64,000 nt of DNA from Haematococcus lacustris (taxonomy: Eukaryota; Chlorophyta; Chlorophyceae; Chlamydomonadales; Haematococcaceae), in NCBI GenBank assembly GCA_030144725.1, contig JASKMD010000004.1, positions 62,001-126,000 on the forward strand. Direction: 5' to 3'. The position numbers and the translations under genes are program-made. The notes below the pieces were generated by a model. It had not been told where the DNA came from. It worked only from the letters and a program-made list of their open reading frames with translations, and made no database searches. How positions within the stretch are numbered: position 1 is the first letter of the stretch; each line of letters opens with the position of its first letter. Below, one piece after another: positions 29,441 to 40,625 of this stretch.

Positions 29441-29449
29441 GCTGAGGTT

Positions 29450-30100
29450 AGGGTAAGGTGAGCCCTACTGTGTTGTCCTCTGCCTTGCTGCCAGCCAGAT
29501 TCAGGGCTGCTGCCTGGCAGCTCTGCCTGCACCGCTGCTGGTGGCGGCCCCTGGTGCTGCCCCCTACCTCCTGACCCACACCTCCTCCTGAGCCAGCTGC
29601 AGCCCTGACCCTGACAGGTGACCTGGATGGCCAGGCAGTGGGAGGCAGTGGCAGGCAGTCTTTTGGCTGACTCTGCCTCCGCTTGCCCATCCTTCCATCC
29701 TGCCTGCCAGCATTACGAGGTCGTCAGGGACCCTAGCAGGCTGCTGCTCTAGTGGCGTGAGGGGGCTGGCTGGAGGAAGGCGGGGACAGCTGGCAAGGCT
29801 GAAGGGTGATCCAGCAGGGTGCTGTGCATGCCCTGACATGCGATCATCCCCTGGCCCTGTTAAGCAGCTGATCATCAGCGCAGCTGACTCAGGCTGCTAC
29901 CATAAAGGGCAGTGTCAGAGCAGAGCAGCAGTGCTGGAGGGTGTCCGGCAACCAGCCCCTGTGGTAGCTTGGTCTGGGGCTCCACCTCCAGCTGCCTTGC
30001 TGGGCCTTGCTGATCAGGGCCTGGTGTTGTGCCCCTGAGTACCCCCACGCAGCCCAGCCACCCAGGCAGCCCAGCCTGGCCCCTGACAACCCTACACAAT
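29450..30100 (+). repeat. Module H copy 5 and part of module M
   Basis: 29470-29760 has the H sequence in shortened form (CTGCTGCCTGGCAGCTCTGC, CGGCCCCTGGTGCTGCCCCC). 29865-29950 has the GATCATCAGCGCAGCTGACT word of module M. No gene recognised. Confidence 0.45.
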
Positions 30101-30780
30101 CTGGCTCCTCACAGGAGAGGAGGCTCGAAGTGGGAGCTCTAAGGAGGGCTGGTCACCCCCGCCATTGGCGGACCCCCTGATAAAATCTTACTGGTCTTTA
30201 CGAGTTTCACAACGATTCCTGCGCAGGGCGATGCAGCTCATTAGAGCGAAGCTAGCGGGATGCTCGGGCTGATGTGCACCTGTGCCGGGGCGGGCGGTGG
30301 TGTTGGGAGATCGAGTCGCGTTGTGCCGGGAACGGCCTGCTTAGTGGGGCTGGGATCGGCGAACAGCTATCGCGCTCAGCGGCCCAACTTTTCAACTTTT
30401 GAATTATTGGTCGGGCGCAGTACCCCCCCTGACATGTGTTCTAGTGCTAGTGCTAGTGCTGATGACATGTTAAGGGGTGTTTGTATGGCGTGTGGCCTGT
30501 CCCTGCACCCGAACAGCGTGCAACTCGTGTCCTCGAAATGGGCTCTTTTCCGGCCGCCATGACTGTCCAACCAGGATGTCAAATGATGAATTGCCAGTTC
30601 TACACAAAAATGGGGTTTCAGATTTAGGGGAGTAATACAAAAGGGATAAACAGGTCGAACATATCAATCTGTGTATCGACGTTTATCGACGGAGTATCGA
30701 CTTGTTCGCAGCAATGGTGACTGCCTCGAATGCAACTGCCAGTATTCGCAGTCTGGCTCATCCACCGATAAGTGTCGCTT
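30100..30780. other. Unique segment, less GC-rich, no gene recognised
   Basis: Composition and word usage differ from the surrounding repeats (for example ACTTTTCAACTTTTGAATTA, a GTGCTAGTGCTAGTGCTGAT tract, TAATACAAAAGGGATAAACA). Near its end TATCGAC occurs three times within about 30 bp (30672-30700). It lies directly before the 5'-A module. An inserted element is possible, but I see no transposase motif or inverted repeats. Confidence 0.4.
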
Positions 30781-31187
30781 AGGCGCATCGCCCTCGGCTT
30801 CGTGCGTAGCTAACATAAACCCAGCTCGGCGGGCTGCGTGGCCCAGCTGGCTGTAACATCGGGCCGCACATCCCACAGGCGCACGGGCCTGCCTGACCAA
30901 CCGCTCGTAAGTCATCAGAAGCGCCTGTGGGAGTAGCCAGCGAGTAGTGTTTCTCGGCAGCTGTGATATACTGGCAAATGTTCGAGGTCCACGCTGCTGC
31001 CCTCTTTCTGCTCTGTAGGCTAACTTGAAGGCATCGCTGACATAAGTGAGCTGAGAGCAGCCAGGGACAGACAGGTGCGTACCTACACCCACACCCACCC
31101 AATCATACGCTGCTGCTGCTACTGGCGCCCTTACACCCTGACAGCCTTGTTGCTCCACCCACTCTGCAGATTAACACAGTCCCAGCT
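30780..31187 (+). promoter_or_regulatory. 5'-A module and leader of the LRR-A gene at 31188
   Basis: Has CTGTAACATCGGGCCGCACA, CCGCTCGTAAGTCATCAGAA, GTGGGAGTAGCCAGCGAGTA, GAGGTCCACGCTGCTGCC and CTCTGTAGGCTAAC. A probable UTR intron runs 31075-31169 (CAG|GTGCGTACC to ACTCTGCAG). Confidence 0.65.
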
Positions 31188-32987
31188 ATGAGCCAGCGTG
31201 CCATGCAACAGCAAGTCACAGTGGATGGCAGTGCCTCAGCAACAGATGGGTACAGCCCAGCTCGCAAGGCACCCCCTCCTGCCACTAGGCTGCTGGACCT
31301 CCCGCCAGCGCTGCTGGATGACATCGCTTGCCGGGTCATGCAGCTTCAGGCCGGGATCCAGCTGCCCCTGACCTGCCGCGCCTTCTCACTGGCCCGCCTG
31401 CTGCACATCCCAGCCTTGCGCATCCAGCTGGGCAGGCAGTGCTGCGACCTGCTGCTCACGCCCCGAGTTGTTGCAGCCCTGCAAGCGAGGACGAGCAAGC
31501 TGTCCCTCACCTTGTGGCAGCCAGAGACAAAGCACAGCGAGTGCTACAAGCAGCAGTTGGCTCCCACCTTGCAGCTGCTGCAGACAGAGTACACCAAACA
31601 TTTCACCTACCTGCTGGCCCATGCCCTGGCAAAGCTGGGCAAATGTGCAGCAGTGGAGGTCTGCAAGCTGGTCAGCAGTGGAACATATCACCCCAACAAG
31701 CGCAGTCATCTGCGCTGCTCACCTGGTCTTGCCCAGCAGTTGCTGGACTGCTTCCCCAGCCTGACTGCCCTGACCCTGCAGGGGCTCTGTGTCCCAAGCG
31801 ATGCGCTTGCCAGCCTGCTCTCCCACCCGCCGCTGGCCCTGCAGCTGCAGCAGCTACACCTCACCGATAGCAGCGCCCCAATTGGTGAAGCGCCTGGAGC
31901 AGTGGGCCTTTTGTTCCAGGGTCTACAGTTGAAGCAGCTCAGCATAGAAGCCGCACACCCCATACCGCCTGGCACACCGCCGTTGCCTAGCTTTCAGCCC
32001 CTGGCGCAACACCTAACCCAGCTGCACGTGATTCAGCGCAATTCTCCCACTGGTCTGGGCTTCTTTAGGGAGTATTTGCAACCTGTGGCTCAGCTGCAGG
32101 TGCTGACTATATCCAACCTTTACGGCCTGGAGGGCCTGACTGAGCTGCTGCAAGCGCTGCCTCACCTCCACACCCTGCAGCTGCCTGACGCAGGAGTCCG
32201 GGGCCAGCAGGAGCTCAACACACTCCTGGCAGCCACCCAGATCACAAGCCTCCAGCTAGGAGGTGTCAAAATGCTGGACGCCACACGTGCAGATGTGCCC
32301 TGCAGCTGGCAGCGGCTGGAGCTGACTGAAAAGATTGACTGGGGCGACATTGCGCACCTGCCCCTGCACTCCCTCTCCCAACCTCTAGTGTTGGGGAGAG
32401 TCAACATTGGTGTGGAGGACATCTCCAACCCTAGGGTGGCAGCGGCACTCCACCTCCTGGCAGAAGCGATCAAGGTGCCAGTGAAGATCATTAAGGTGGA
32501 GCTGATCATGCGGAGCCATGCGCAAGAGGGCTCCACTCCCGCACTCCTACAGCAGCAGAGGGTGGACCTGGCGCAGCTGGAAGCTTTGCTGCAACCGCTG
32601 GAGTGTTGCTGCATGGGCAAGGTGCTAGTCCTGGGCCTGCATGTAGTCACAACCGCTGACATCCTGGCACTGGCTCCATTGTGCAGGGACTGCACCCACT
32701 TTGAGGTGTGGGGCGGCAACATAGAGCCCTCACTAGACTTCTGGCACCAGCTGGTGCAGCTCATGCCTGCTGTGCAGAAGGTCACCTTCAACCTTGAAGA
32801 GGGATGTTTTTCTGCAGCCATGCATGAGTCGCTGCAGCTCATGGCTGCGCAGCCCTGGGCACGGTGGCTGGACATCACAATTTGCGAACGCTGCATCACT
32901 GGCAGCAAGGTGCCTCCCTGTTGGCAGGCTGGCAGCTGGGTGAAGGCCGGCATTTTCAAAGTGAACATGTTTTCGTCATTGATCTAG
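31188..32987 (+). CDS. F-box-like/LRR protein, subfamily A (599 aa), intact
   Basis: Closest relative of the 602-aa gene at 24401, with the same start context. F-box-like motif at about residues 35-80 (LLDLPPALLDDIACRVMQLQ, LPLTCRAFSLARLLHIPALR). LRR-like segments include FPSLTALTLQGLCV, LALQLQQLHLTD, LKQLSIEAA, LTQLHVIQR, VAQLQVLTISNLYGL, LPHLHTLQLPDAGV, ATQITSLQLGGV, SWQRLELTE, CTHFEVWGGNIEPSLDFWHQ and MPAVQKVTF. The signature reads MAAQPWARWLDITI (Glu changed to Ala). The C-terminus KAGIFKVNMFSSLI is slightly longer than its sister's. It has its own 5'-A and 3'-A modules. Same proposed SCF-receptor role, not proven; the variable LRR positions are where different targets would be read. Confidence 0.87.
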   Translation: MSQRAMQQQVTVDGSASATDGYSPARKAPPPATRLLDLPPALLDDIACRVMQLQAGIQLPLTCRAFSLARLLHIPALRIQLGRQCCDLLLTPRVVAALQARTSKLSLTLWQPETKHSECYKQQLAPTLQLLQTEYTKHFTYLLAHALAKLGKCAAVEVCKLVSSGTYHPNKRSHLRCSPGLAQQLLDCFPSLTALTLQGLCVPSDALASLLSHPPLALQLQQLHLTDSSAPIGEAPGAVGLLFQGLQLKQLSIEAAHPIPPGTPPLPSFQPLAQHLTQLHVIQRNSPTGLGFFREYLQPVAQLQVLTISNLYGLEGLTELLQALPHLHTLQLPDAGVRGQQELNTLLAATQITSLQLGGVKMLDATRADVPCSWQRLELTEKIDWGDIAHLPLHSLSQPLVLGRVNIGVEDISNPRVAAALHLLAEAIKVPVKIIKVELIMRSHAQEGSTPALLQQQRVDLAQLEALLQPLECCCMGKVLVLGLHVVTTADILALAPLCRDCTHFEVWGGNIEPSLDFWHQLVQLMPAVQKVTFNLEEGCFSAAMHESLQLMAAQPWARWLDITICERCITGSKVPPCWQAGSWVKAGIFKVNMFSSLI

Positions 32988-33425
32988 CAACTGACAGTGG
33001 GTGGCAGGGCATTGATGCTTTGTGATGTCTCATGCATGCCACAGTACTGAGTGCTGCCATGCAGCAACTGACAGTGGTTGGCAGGGACTTGATGACAGCA
33101 GCTTTGTCACCACTCACGTTGAGCATGGCACTATGTGTGACAGTAGTGGCCAGGCAAGGTCGGTATTGTAGCTTAGAATACGTTTTCTGGTGTTCAGGCT
33201 GATGTTGGCTGGGAAATTGCATGGAAATAACCCTAGACAACATGAGAAAAGTATTGTAAAGGCACATGTCTGCATGAAGCTCACCAACCCGCATGCAACG
33301 CCACAGCCTGCTGCTGCTGCTAGGGAGCAATGGCTGTCATAACAGTCTTCTGAGCGGCGCATAGGAGGTCACACGAGGTGTGGGATGGCGGTTCGGTTGC
33401 TACTTATTCCTTTTCACAGTTTGTG
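32988..33425 (+). repeat. 3'-A module, copy 5
   Basis: Follows the intact gene: ACTTGATGACAGCAGCTTTG, TAGTGGCCAGGCAAGGTCGG, CCCTAGACAACATGAGAAAA, CTGCTGCTGCTAGGGAGCAA, CACAGTTTGTGACC. A short stretch (GCAACTGACAGTGG) is repeated at about 32987 and 33063. Confidence 0.78.
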
Positions 33426-34345
33426 ACCCCAAACTACTCTCCTGCTACAGTGGGGTGAGGACAACGCAACTACTCTCCTGCTACAGTCCTATACTGATCT
33501 CACCATGGCGTTTGGACTGCACACCTGACCTTGCCTAGCACCTGGTGGGCAGCTGTCCCAGCCACCACCCAGCTGGCTAGCCTCTCCCCGCAGCTGGACT
33601 CCCTTTCAGGCCCAACATAACTCATTCAACAAGGAACAACATGTCGGCCTGTGGGTAATCTCACTCAGCTACTACAAACAAGTTGTAGCATCCTCGGTCG
33701 CACCCTTGATGACTACCAACCCCATTCCGATGGCACGTTCCAGGGACAGACCACTGGGCACCTCATCAAAACTAACAGTTTTAATGCTTGAAGGCTGACA
33801 GCCTGGCAACACAAACCAATCCTACCCACTCCCTTTCAGGCCTGACCACCACTGTGCTGGACAACAACAAGCTTGAGCAGCTGCCAGAGGTGAGGGGACA
33901 GGCATGGGCTCCGCCACCTAGTGACCTGGCCAGCCTGGACGTAAGACATGGTTGCGGTCACTAGTATGTTTGCTGCCAGCAGAGCCAACCTCACGGCACT
34001 CCACTGCGCCAGGCCTGCACCCGCCTTAGGTTCCACGGTGGCAGCGCCCGCGCCTCGCTAAACTTCTGGCAGCAGCTGGTGCAGCTCATGCCTGCAGTGC
34101 AGCAGGTCACTTTGTGGTCTGTGGCAGGTGCTGCCCACCGAGGCCATGTGCGAGTCACTGAGGTTGATGGCTGTGCAGCCCTGGGCCAGGTGGCTGGACA
34201 ACAAGGTCAGTGCTGCAGGGCGGCCATTGCCTGCATGCTGCCTGGACATGGAAAAGGTGTTCCACAACTCTTCTCAGCCGGGCCGCATCAAGGTAGTGTT
34301 TGGTGCTTACTGCCAGTGGCTGTGGCAAGCGCACTGCACTGGCGC
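33426..34345 (+). pseudogene. LRR-C family pseudogene, copy 3
   Basis: An N-terminal trace at 33520-33550 (CACACCTGACCTTGCCTAGC, equal to the PDLAQHLV region) is separated from the terminal part. That part at 34005-34300 reads ACTRLRFHGGSARASLNFWQ, QLVQLMPAVQQVTLWSVA, then after a probable intron junction CESLRLMAVQPWARWLDNKV and CCLDMEKVFHNSSQPGRIKV. The middle LRRs are gone. The 33560-33990 stretch between has nothing I recognise. Confidence 0.6.
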
Positions 34346-34562
34346 TGAGCATGTTAGTGGGCAGTGTGGGTGCCAAAGGGTGTCATGCGGGGTGTGGCAG
34401 GCTGCTGCAGCTGCAGCTTCCACCACACTGCCTCCCAGCAGGCCCAGCTACCACTGGAGCAGGTTGAGCAGCAGCAGCAGCGCTGAGCACAGCAACAGAC
34501 GTGCCCCCACCGCTTCCTTGCTGCTTGAACTACAACCCCGAGTGACAACAGCCTGCTGTTAA

Positions 34563-37500
34563 GTGGCCAACCTGCTGCATTGCCGACCTGATGCCCTGCT
34601 GATTTGTCGACCTGCTGCCCTGCTGCCCTGCTGCCCTGCTGCCCTGCTGCCCTGCTGCCCTGCTGCCCTGCCGCCCCTGCTGCCCTGCTGCCCTGCTGCC
34701 CTGCTGCCCTGCTGCCCTGCTGCCCTGCTGCCCTGCTGCCCTGCTGCCCTGCTGCCCTGCTGCCCTGCTGCCCTGCTGCCCTGCTGCCCTGCTGCCCTGC
34801 TGCCCTGCTGCCCTGCTGCCCTGCTGCCCTGCTGCCCTGCTGCCCTGCTGCCCTGCTGCCCTGCTGCCCTGCTGCCCTGCTGCCCTGCTGCCCTGCTGCC
34901 CTGCTGCCCTGCTGCCCTGCTGCCCTGCTGCCCTGCTGCCCTGCTGCCCTGCCGCCCTGCTGCCCTGCTGCCCTGCCAATCTGCTGCCCTGCCGCCCTGC
35001 TGCCCTGCTGCCCTGCCAATCTGCTGACCTGCCGCCCTGCTGCCCTGCTGCCCTGCCAATCTGCTGCCCTGCCGCCCTGCTGCCCTGCTGCCCTGCTGCC
35101 CTGCTGCCCTGCTGCCCTGCCAATCTGCTGCCCTGCTGCCCTGCTGCCCTGCTGCCCTGCTGCCCTGCTGCCCTGCTGCCCTGCTGCCCTGCTGCCCTGC
35201 TGCCCTGCTGCCCTGCTGCCCTGCTGCCCTGCTGCCCTGCCGCCCCTGCTGCCCTGCTGCCCTGCTGCCCTGCTGCCCTGCTGCCCTGCTGCCCTGCTGC
35301 CCTGCTGCCCTGCTGCCCTGCTGCCCTGCTGCCCTGCCAATCTGCTGCCCTGCCGCCCTGCTGCCCTGCTGCCCTGCCAATCTGCTGCCCTGCCGCCCTG
35401 CTGCCCTGCTGCCCTGCCAATCTGCTGCCCTGCTGCCCTGCTGCCCTGCTGCCCTGCTGCCCTGCTGCCCTGCTGCCCTGCTGCCCTGCTGCCCTGCTGC
35501 CCTGCTGCCCTGCTGCCCTGCTGCCCTGCTGCCCTGCCAATCTGCTGCCCTGCCGCCCTGCTGCCCTGCTGCCCTGCCAATCTGCTGACCTGCCGCCCTG
35601 CTGCCCTGCTGCCCTGCCAATCTGCTGCCCTGCCGCCCTGCTGCCCTGCTGCCCTGCTGCCCTGCTGCCCTGCTGCCCTGCCAATCTGCTGCCCTGCTGC
35701 CCTGCTGCCCTGCTGCCCTGCTGCCCTGCTGCCCTGCTGCCCTGCTGCCCTGCTGCCCTGCTGCCCTGCTGCCCTGCTGCCCTGCTGCCCTGCTGCCCTG
35801 CCGCCCCTGCTGCCCTGCTGCCCTGCTGCCCTGCTGCCCTGCTGCCCTGCTGCCCTGCTGCCCTGCTGCCCTGCTGCCCTGCTGCCCTGCTGCCCTGCCA
35901 ATCTGCTGCCCTGCCGCCCTGCTGCCCTGCTGCCCTGCCAATCTGCTGCCCTGCCGCCCTGCTGCCCTGCTGCCCTGCCAATCTGCTGCCCTGCTGCCCT
36001 GCTGCCCTGCTGCCCTGCTGCCCTGCTGCCCTGCTGCCCTGCTGCCCTGCTGCCCTGCTGCCCTGCTGCCCTGCTGCCCTGCTGCCCTGCTGCCCTGCCA
36101 ATCTGCTGCCCTGCCGCCCTGCTGCCCTGCTGCCCTGCTGCCCTGCTGCCCTGCTGCCCTGCTGCCCTGCTGCCCTGCTGCCCTGCTGCCCTGCTGCCCT
36201 GCTGCCCTGCTGCCCTGCTGCCCTGCTGCCCTGCTGCCCTGCTGCCCTGCTGCCCTGCTGCCCTGCTGCCCTGCTGCCCTGCCGCCCTGCTGCCCTGCTG
36301 CCCTGCCAATCTGCTGCCCTGCTGCCCTGCTGCCCTGCTGCCCTGCTGCCCTGCCGCCCTGCTGCCCTGCTGCCCTGCCAATCTGCTGCCCTGCCGCCCT
36401 GCTGCCCTGCTGCCCTGCCAATCTGCTGCCCTGCCGCCCTGCTGCCCTGCTGCCCTGCTGCCCTGCTGCCCTGCTGCCCTGCCAATCTGCTGCCCTGCCG
36501 CCCTGCTGCCCTGCTGCCCTGCCAATCTGCTGCCCTGCTGCCCTGCTGCCCTGCTGCCCTGCTGCCCTGCTGCCCTGCTGCCCTGCTGCCCTGCTGCCCT
36601 GCTGCCCTGCTGCCCTGCTGCCCTGCCGCCCTGCTGCCCTGCTGCCCTGCCGCCCTCCTGCCCTGCTGCCCTGCCAATCTGCTGCCCTGCCGCCCTGCTG
36701 CCCTGCTGCCCTGCTGCCCTGCTGCCCTGCTGCCCTGCTGCCCTGCTGCCCTGCCAATCTGCTGCCCTGCCGCCCTGCTGCCCTGCTGCCCTGCCGCCCT
36801 GCTGCCCTGCTGCCCTGCCAATCTGCTGCCCTGCCGCCCTGCTGCCCTGCTGCCCTGCTGCCCTGCTGCCCTGCCAACCTGCTGCCCTGCCGCCCCTGCT
36901 GCCCTGCTGCCCTGCCGCCCTGCTGCCCTGCTGCCCTGCCGCCCTGCTGCCCTGCTGCCCTGCCAATCTGCTGCCCTGCTGCCCTGCTGCCCTGCTGCCC
37001 TGCTGCCCTGCTGCCCTGCTGCCCTGCTGCCCTGCTGCCCTGCTGCCCTGCTGCCCTGCTGCCCTGCTGCCCTGCTGCCCTGCTGCCCTGCCGCCCTGCT
37101 GCCCTGCTGCCCTGCCGCCCTGCTGCCCTGCCGCCCTGCTGCCCTGCTGCCCTGCCAATCTGCTGCCCTGCCGCCCTGCTGCCCTGCTGCCCTGCCAATC
37201 TGCTGCCCTGCTGCCCTGCTGCCCTGCTGCCCTGCCAATCTGCTGCCCTGCCGCCCTGCTGCCCTGCTGCCCTGCCGCCCTGCTGCCCTGCTGCCCTGCC
37301 AATCTGCTGCCCTGCCGCCCTGCTGCCCTGCTGCCCTGCTGCCCTGCCGCCCTGCTGCCCTGCTGCCCTGCCAATCTGCTGCCCTGCCGCCCTGCTGCCC
37401 TGCTGCCCTGCCAATCTGCTGCCCTGCCGCCCTGCTGCCCTGCTGCCCTGCTGCCCTGCCGCCCTGCTGCCCTGCTGCCCTGCCAATCTGCTGCCCTGCC

Positions 37501-40500
37501 GCCCTGCTGCCCTGCTGCCCTGCCAATCTGCTGCCCTGCCGCCCTGCTGCCCTGCTGCCCTGCTGCCCTGCCGCCCTGCTGCCCTGCTGCCCTGCCAATC
37601 TGCTGCCCTGCCGCCCTGCTGCCCTGCTGCCCTGCCAATCTGCTGCCCTGCCGCCCTGCTGCCCTGCTGCCCTGCCAATCTGCTGCCCTGCCGCCCTGCT
37701 GCCCTGCTGCCCTGCCAATCTGCTGCCCTGCCGCCCTGCTGCCCTGCTTCCCTGCCAATCTGCTGCCCTGCCGCCCTGCTGCCCTGCTGCCCTGCTGCCC
37801 TGCCGCCCTGCTGCCCTGCTGCCCTGCCAATCTGCTGCCCTGCCGCCCTGCTGCCCTGCTGCCCTGCCAATCTGCTGCCCTGCCGCCCTGCTGCCCTGCT
37901 GCCCTGCTGCCCTGCCGCCCTGCTGCCCTGCTGCCCTGCCAATCTGCTGCCCTGCCGCCCTGCTGCCCTGCTGCCCTGCCAATCTGCTGCCCTGCCGCCC
38001 TGCTGCCCTGCTGCCCTGCCAATCTGCTGCCCTGCCGCCCTGCTGCCCTGCTGCCCTGCCAATCTGCTGCCCTGCCGCCCTGCTGCCCTGCTGCCCTGCC
38101 AATCTGCTGCCCTGCTGCCCTGCCAATCTGCTGCCCTGCCGCCCTGCTGCCCTGCTTCCCTGCCAATCTGCTGCCCTGCCGCCCTGCTGCCCTGCTGCCC
38201 TGCTGCCCTGCCGCCCTGCTGCCCTGCTGCCCTGCCAATCTGCTGCCCTGCCGCCCTGCTGCCCTGCTGCCCTGCCAATCTGCTGCCCTGCCGCCCTGCT
38301 GCCCTGCTGCCCTGCTGCCCTGCCGCCCTGCTGCCCTGCTGCCCTGCCAATCTGCTGCCCTGCCGCCCTGCTGCCCTGCTGCCCTGCCAATCTGCCGCCC
38401 TGCCGCCCTGCTGCCCTGCTGCCCTGCCAATCTGCTGCCCTGCCGCCCTGCTGCCCTGCTGCCCTGCCAATCTGCTGCCCTGCCGCCCTGCTGCCCTGCT
38501 GCCCTGCTGCCCTGCCGCCCTGCTGCCCTGCTGCCCTGCCGCCCTGCTGCCCTGCTGCCCTGCCAATCTGCTGCCCTGCCGCCCTGCTGCCCTGCTGCCC
38601 TGCCAATCTGCCGCCCTGCCGCCCTGCTGCCCTGCTGCCCTGCCAATCTGCTGCCCTGCCGCCCTGCTGCCCTGCTGCCCTGCCAATCTGCTGCCCTGCC
38701 GCCCTGCTGCCCTGCTGCCCTGCCAATCTGCTGCCCTGCCGCCCTGCTGCCCTGCTGCCCTGCCAATCTGCTGCCCTGCCGCCCTGCTGCCCTGCTGCCC
38801 TGCCAATCTGCTGCCCTGCTGCCCTGCTGCCCTGCCGCCCTGCTGCCCTGCTGCCCTGCCAATCTGCTGCCCTGCCGCCCTGCTGCCCTGCTTCCCTGCC
38901 AATCTGCTGCCCTGCTGCCCTGCTGCCCTGCTGCCCTGCTGCCCTGCCGCCCTGCTGCCCTGCTGCCCTGCCAATCTGCTGCCCTGCCGCCCTGCTGCCC
39001 TGCTTCCCTGCCAATCTGCTGCCCTGCCGCCCTGCTGCCCTGCTGCCCTGCTGCCCTGCCGCCCTGCTGCCCTGCTGCCCTGCCAATCTGCTGCCCTGCC
39101 GCCCTGCTGCCCTGCTGCCCTGCCAATCTGCTGACCTGCCGCCCTGCTGCCCTGCTGCCCTGCCAATCTGCTGCCCTGCCGCCCTGCTGCCCTGCTGCCC
39201 TGCTGCCCTGCTGCCCTGCTGCCCTGCCAATCTGCTGCCCTGCTGCCCTGCTGCCCTGCTGCCCTGCTGCCCTGCTGCCCTGCTGCCCTGCTGCCCTGCT
39301 GCCCTGCTGCCCTGCTGCCCTGCTGCCCTGCTGCCCTGCTGCCCTGCTGCCCTGCTGCCCTGCTGCCCTGCTGCCCTGCTGCCCTGCTGCCCTGCTGCCC
39401 TGCTGCCCTGCCGCCCTGCTGCCCTGCTGCCCTGCCAATCTGCTGCCCTGCCGCCCTGCTGCCCTGCTGCCCTGCTGCCCTGCTGCCCTGCTGCCCTGCC
39501 AATCTGCTGCCCTGCTGCCCTGCTGCCCTGCTGCCCTGCTGCCCTGCTGCCCTGCTGCCCTGCTGCCCTGCTGCCCTGCCAATCTGCTGCCCTGCCGCCC
39601 TGCTGCCCTGCTGCCCTGCTGCCCTGCCGCCCTGCTGCCCTGCTGCCCTGCCAATCTGCTGCCCTGCCGCCCTGCTGCCCTGCTGCCCTGCCAATCTGCT
39701 GCCCTGCCGCCCTGCTGCCCTGCTGCCCTGCTGCCCTGCCGCCCTGCTGCCCTGCTGCCCTGCCAATCTGCTGCCCTGCCGCCCTGCTGCCCTGCTGCCC
39801 TGCCAATCTGCCGCCCTGCCGCCCTGCTGCCCTGCTGCCCTGCCAATCTGCTGCCCTGCCGCCCTGCTGCCCTGCTGCCCTGCCAATCTGCTGCCCTGCC
39901 GCCCTGCTGCCCTGCTGCCCTGCTGCCCTGCCGCCCTGCTGCCCTGCTGCCCTGCCGCCCTGCTGCCCTGCTGCCCTGCCAATCTGCTGCCCTGCCGCCC
40001 TGCTGCCCTGCTGCCCTGCCAATCTGCCGCCCTGCCGCCCTGCTGCCCTGCTGCCCTGCCAATCTGCTGCCCTGCCGCCCTGCTGCCCTGCTGCCCTGCC
40101 AATCTGCTGCCCTGCCGCCCTGCTGCCCTGCTGCCCTGCCAATCTGCTGCCCTGCCGCCCTGCTGCCCTGCTGCCCTGCCAATCTGCTGCCCTGCCGCCC
40201 TGCTGCCCTGCTGCCCTGCTGCCCTGCCGCCCTGCTGCCCTGCTGCCCTGCCGCCCTGCTGCCCTGCTGCCCTGCCAATCTGCTGCCCTGCCGCCCTGCT
40301 GCCCTGCTGCCCTGCCAATCTGCCGCCCTGCCGCCCTGCTGCCCTGCTGCCCTGCCAATCTGCTGCCCTGCCGCCCTGCTGCCCTGCTGCCCTGCCAATC
40401 TGCTGCCCTGCCGCCCTGCTGCCCTGCTGCCCTGCCAATCTGCTGCCCTGCCGCCCTGCTGCCCTGCTGCCCTGCCAATCTGCTGCCCTGCCGCCCTGCT

Positions 40501-40625
40501 GCCCTGCTGCCCTGCCAATCTGCTGCCCTGCTGCCCTGCCAATCTGCTGCCCTGCCGCCCTGCTGCCCTGCTGCCCTGCCAATCTGCTGCCCTGCTGCCC
40601 TGCCAATCTGCTGCCCTGCCGCCCT
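34563..40625. repeat. 6-kb satellite of an 8-bp unit (CTGCCCTG) with higher-order structure
   Basis: About 750 tandem 8-bp units. Three common variants are CTGCCCTG, CCGCCCTG and CCAATCTG; rarer ones are CTGACCTG, CTTCCCTG and a 9-bp CCGCCCCTG (34671, 35240, 35801, 36890). From about 37.1 kb the order CCAATCTG-CTGCCCTG-CCGCCCTG-CTGCCCTG-CTGCCCTG makes a 40-bp higher-order unit. In the first 1.7 kb a 561-bp period is visible (CCAATCTG at 34976 and 35537), and in the last 2.3 kb a 1416-bp period (CCAATCTGCCG at 38387 and 39803; 38603 and 40019). The ~2000-aa frames on both strands (Ala/Leu/Pro/Cys on +, Gly/Ser/Arg/Ala/Gln on -) follow from the unit and are not convincing genes. Similar GAGCAGGT-GAGCAGCAGCAG words lie on both sides (about 34457 and 40625). 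Confidence 0.95.

Noticed and set aside
34563..40625. Resemblance to a CRISPR array because of regular CCAATCTG spacing
   Set aside because: The 'spacers' are themselves repeat units and nothing is unique between repeats; no cas genes; eukaryotic context.
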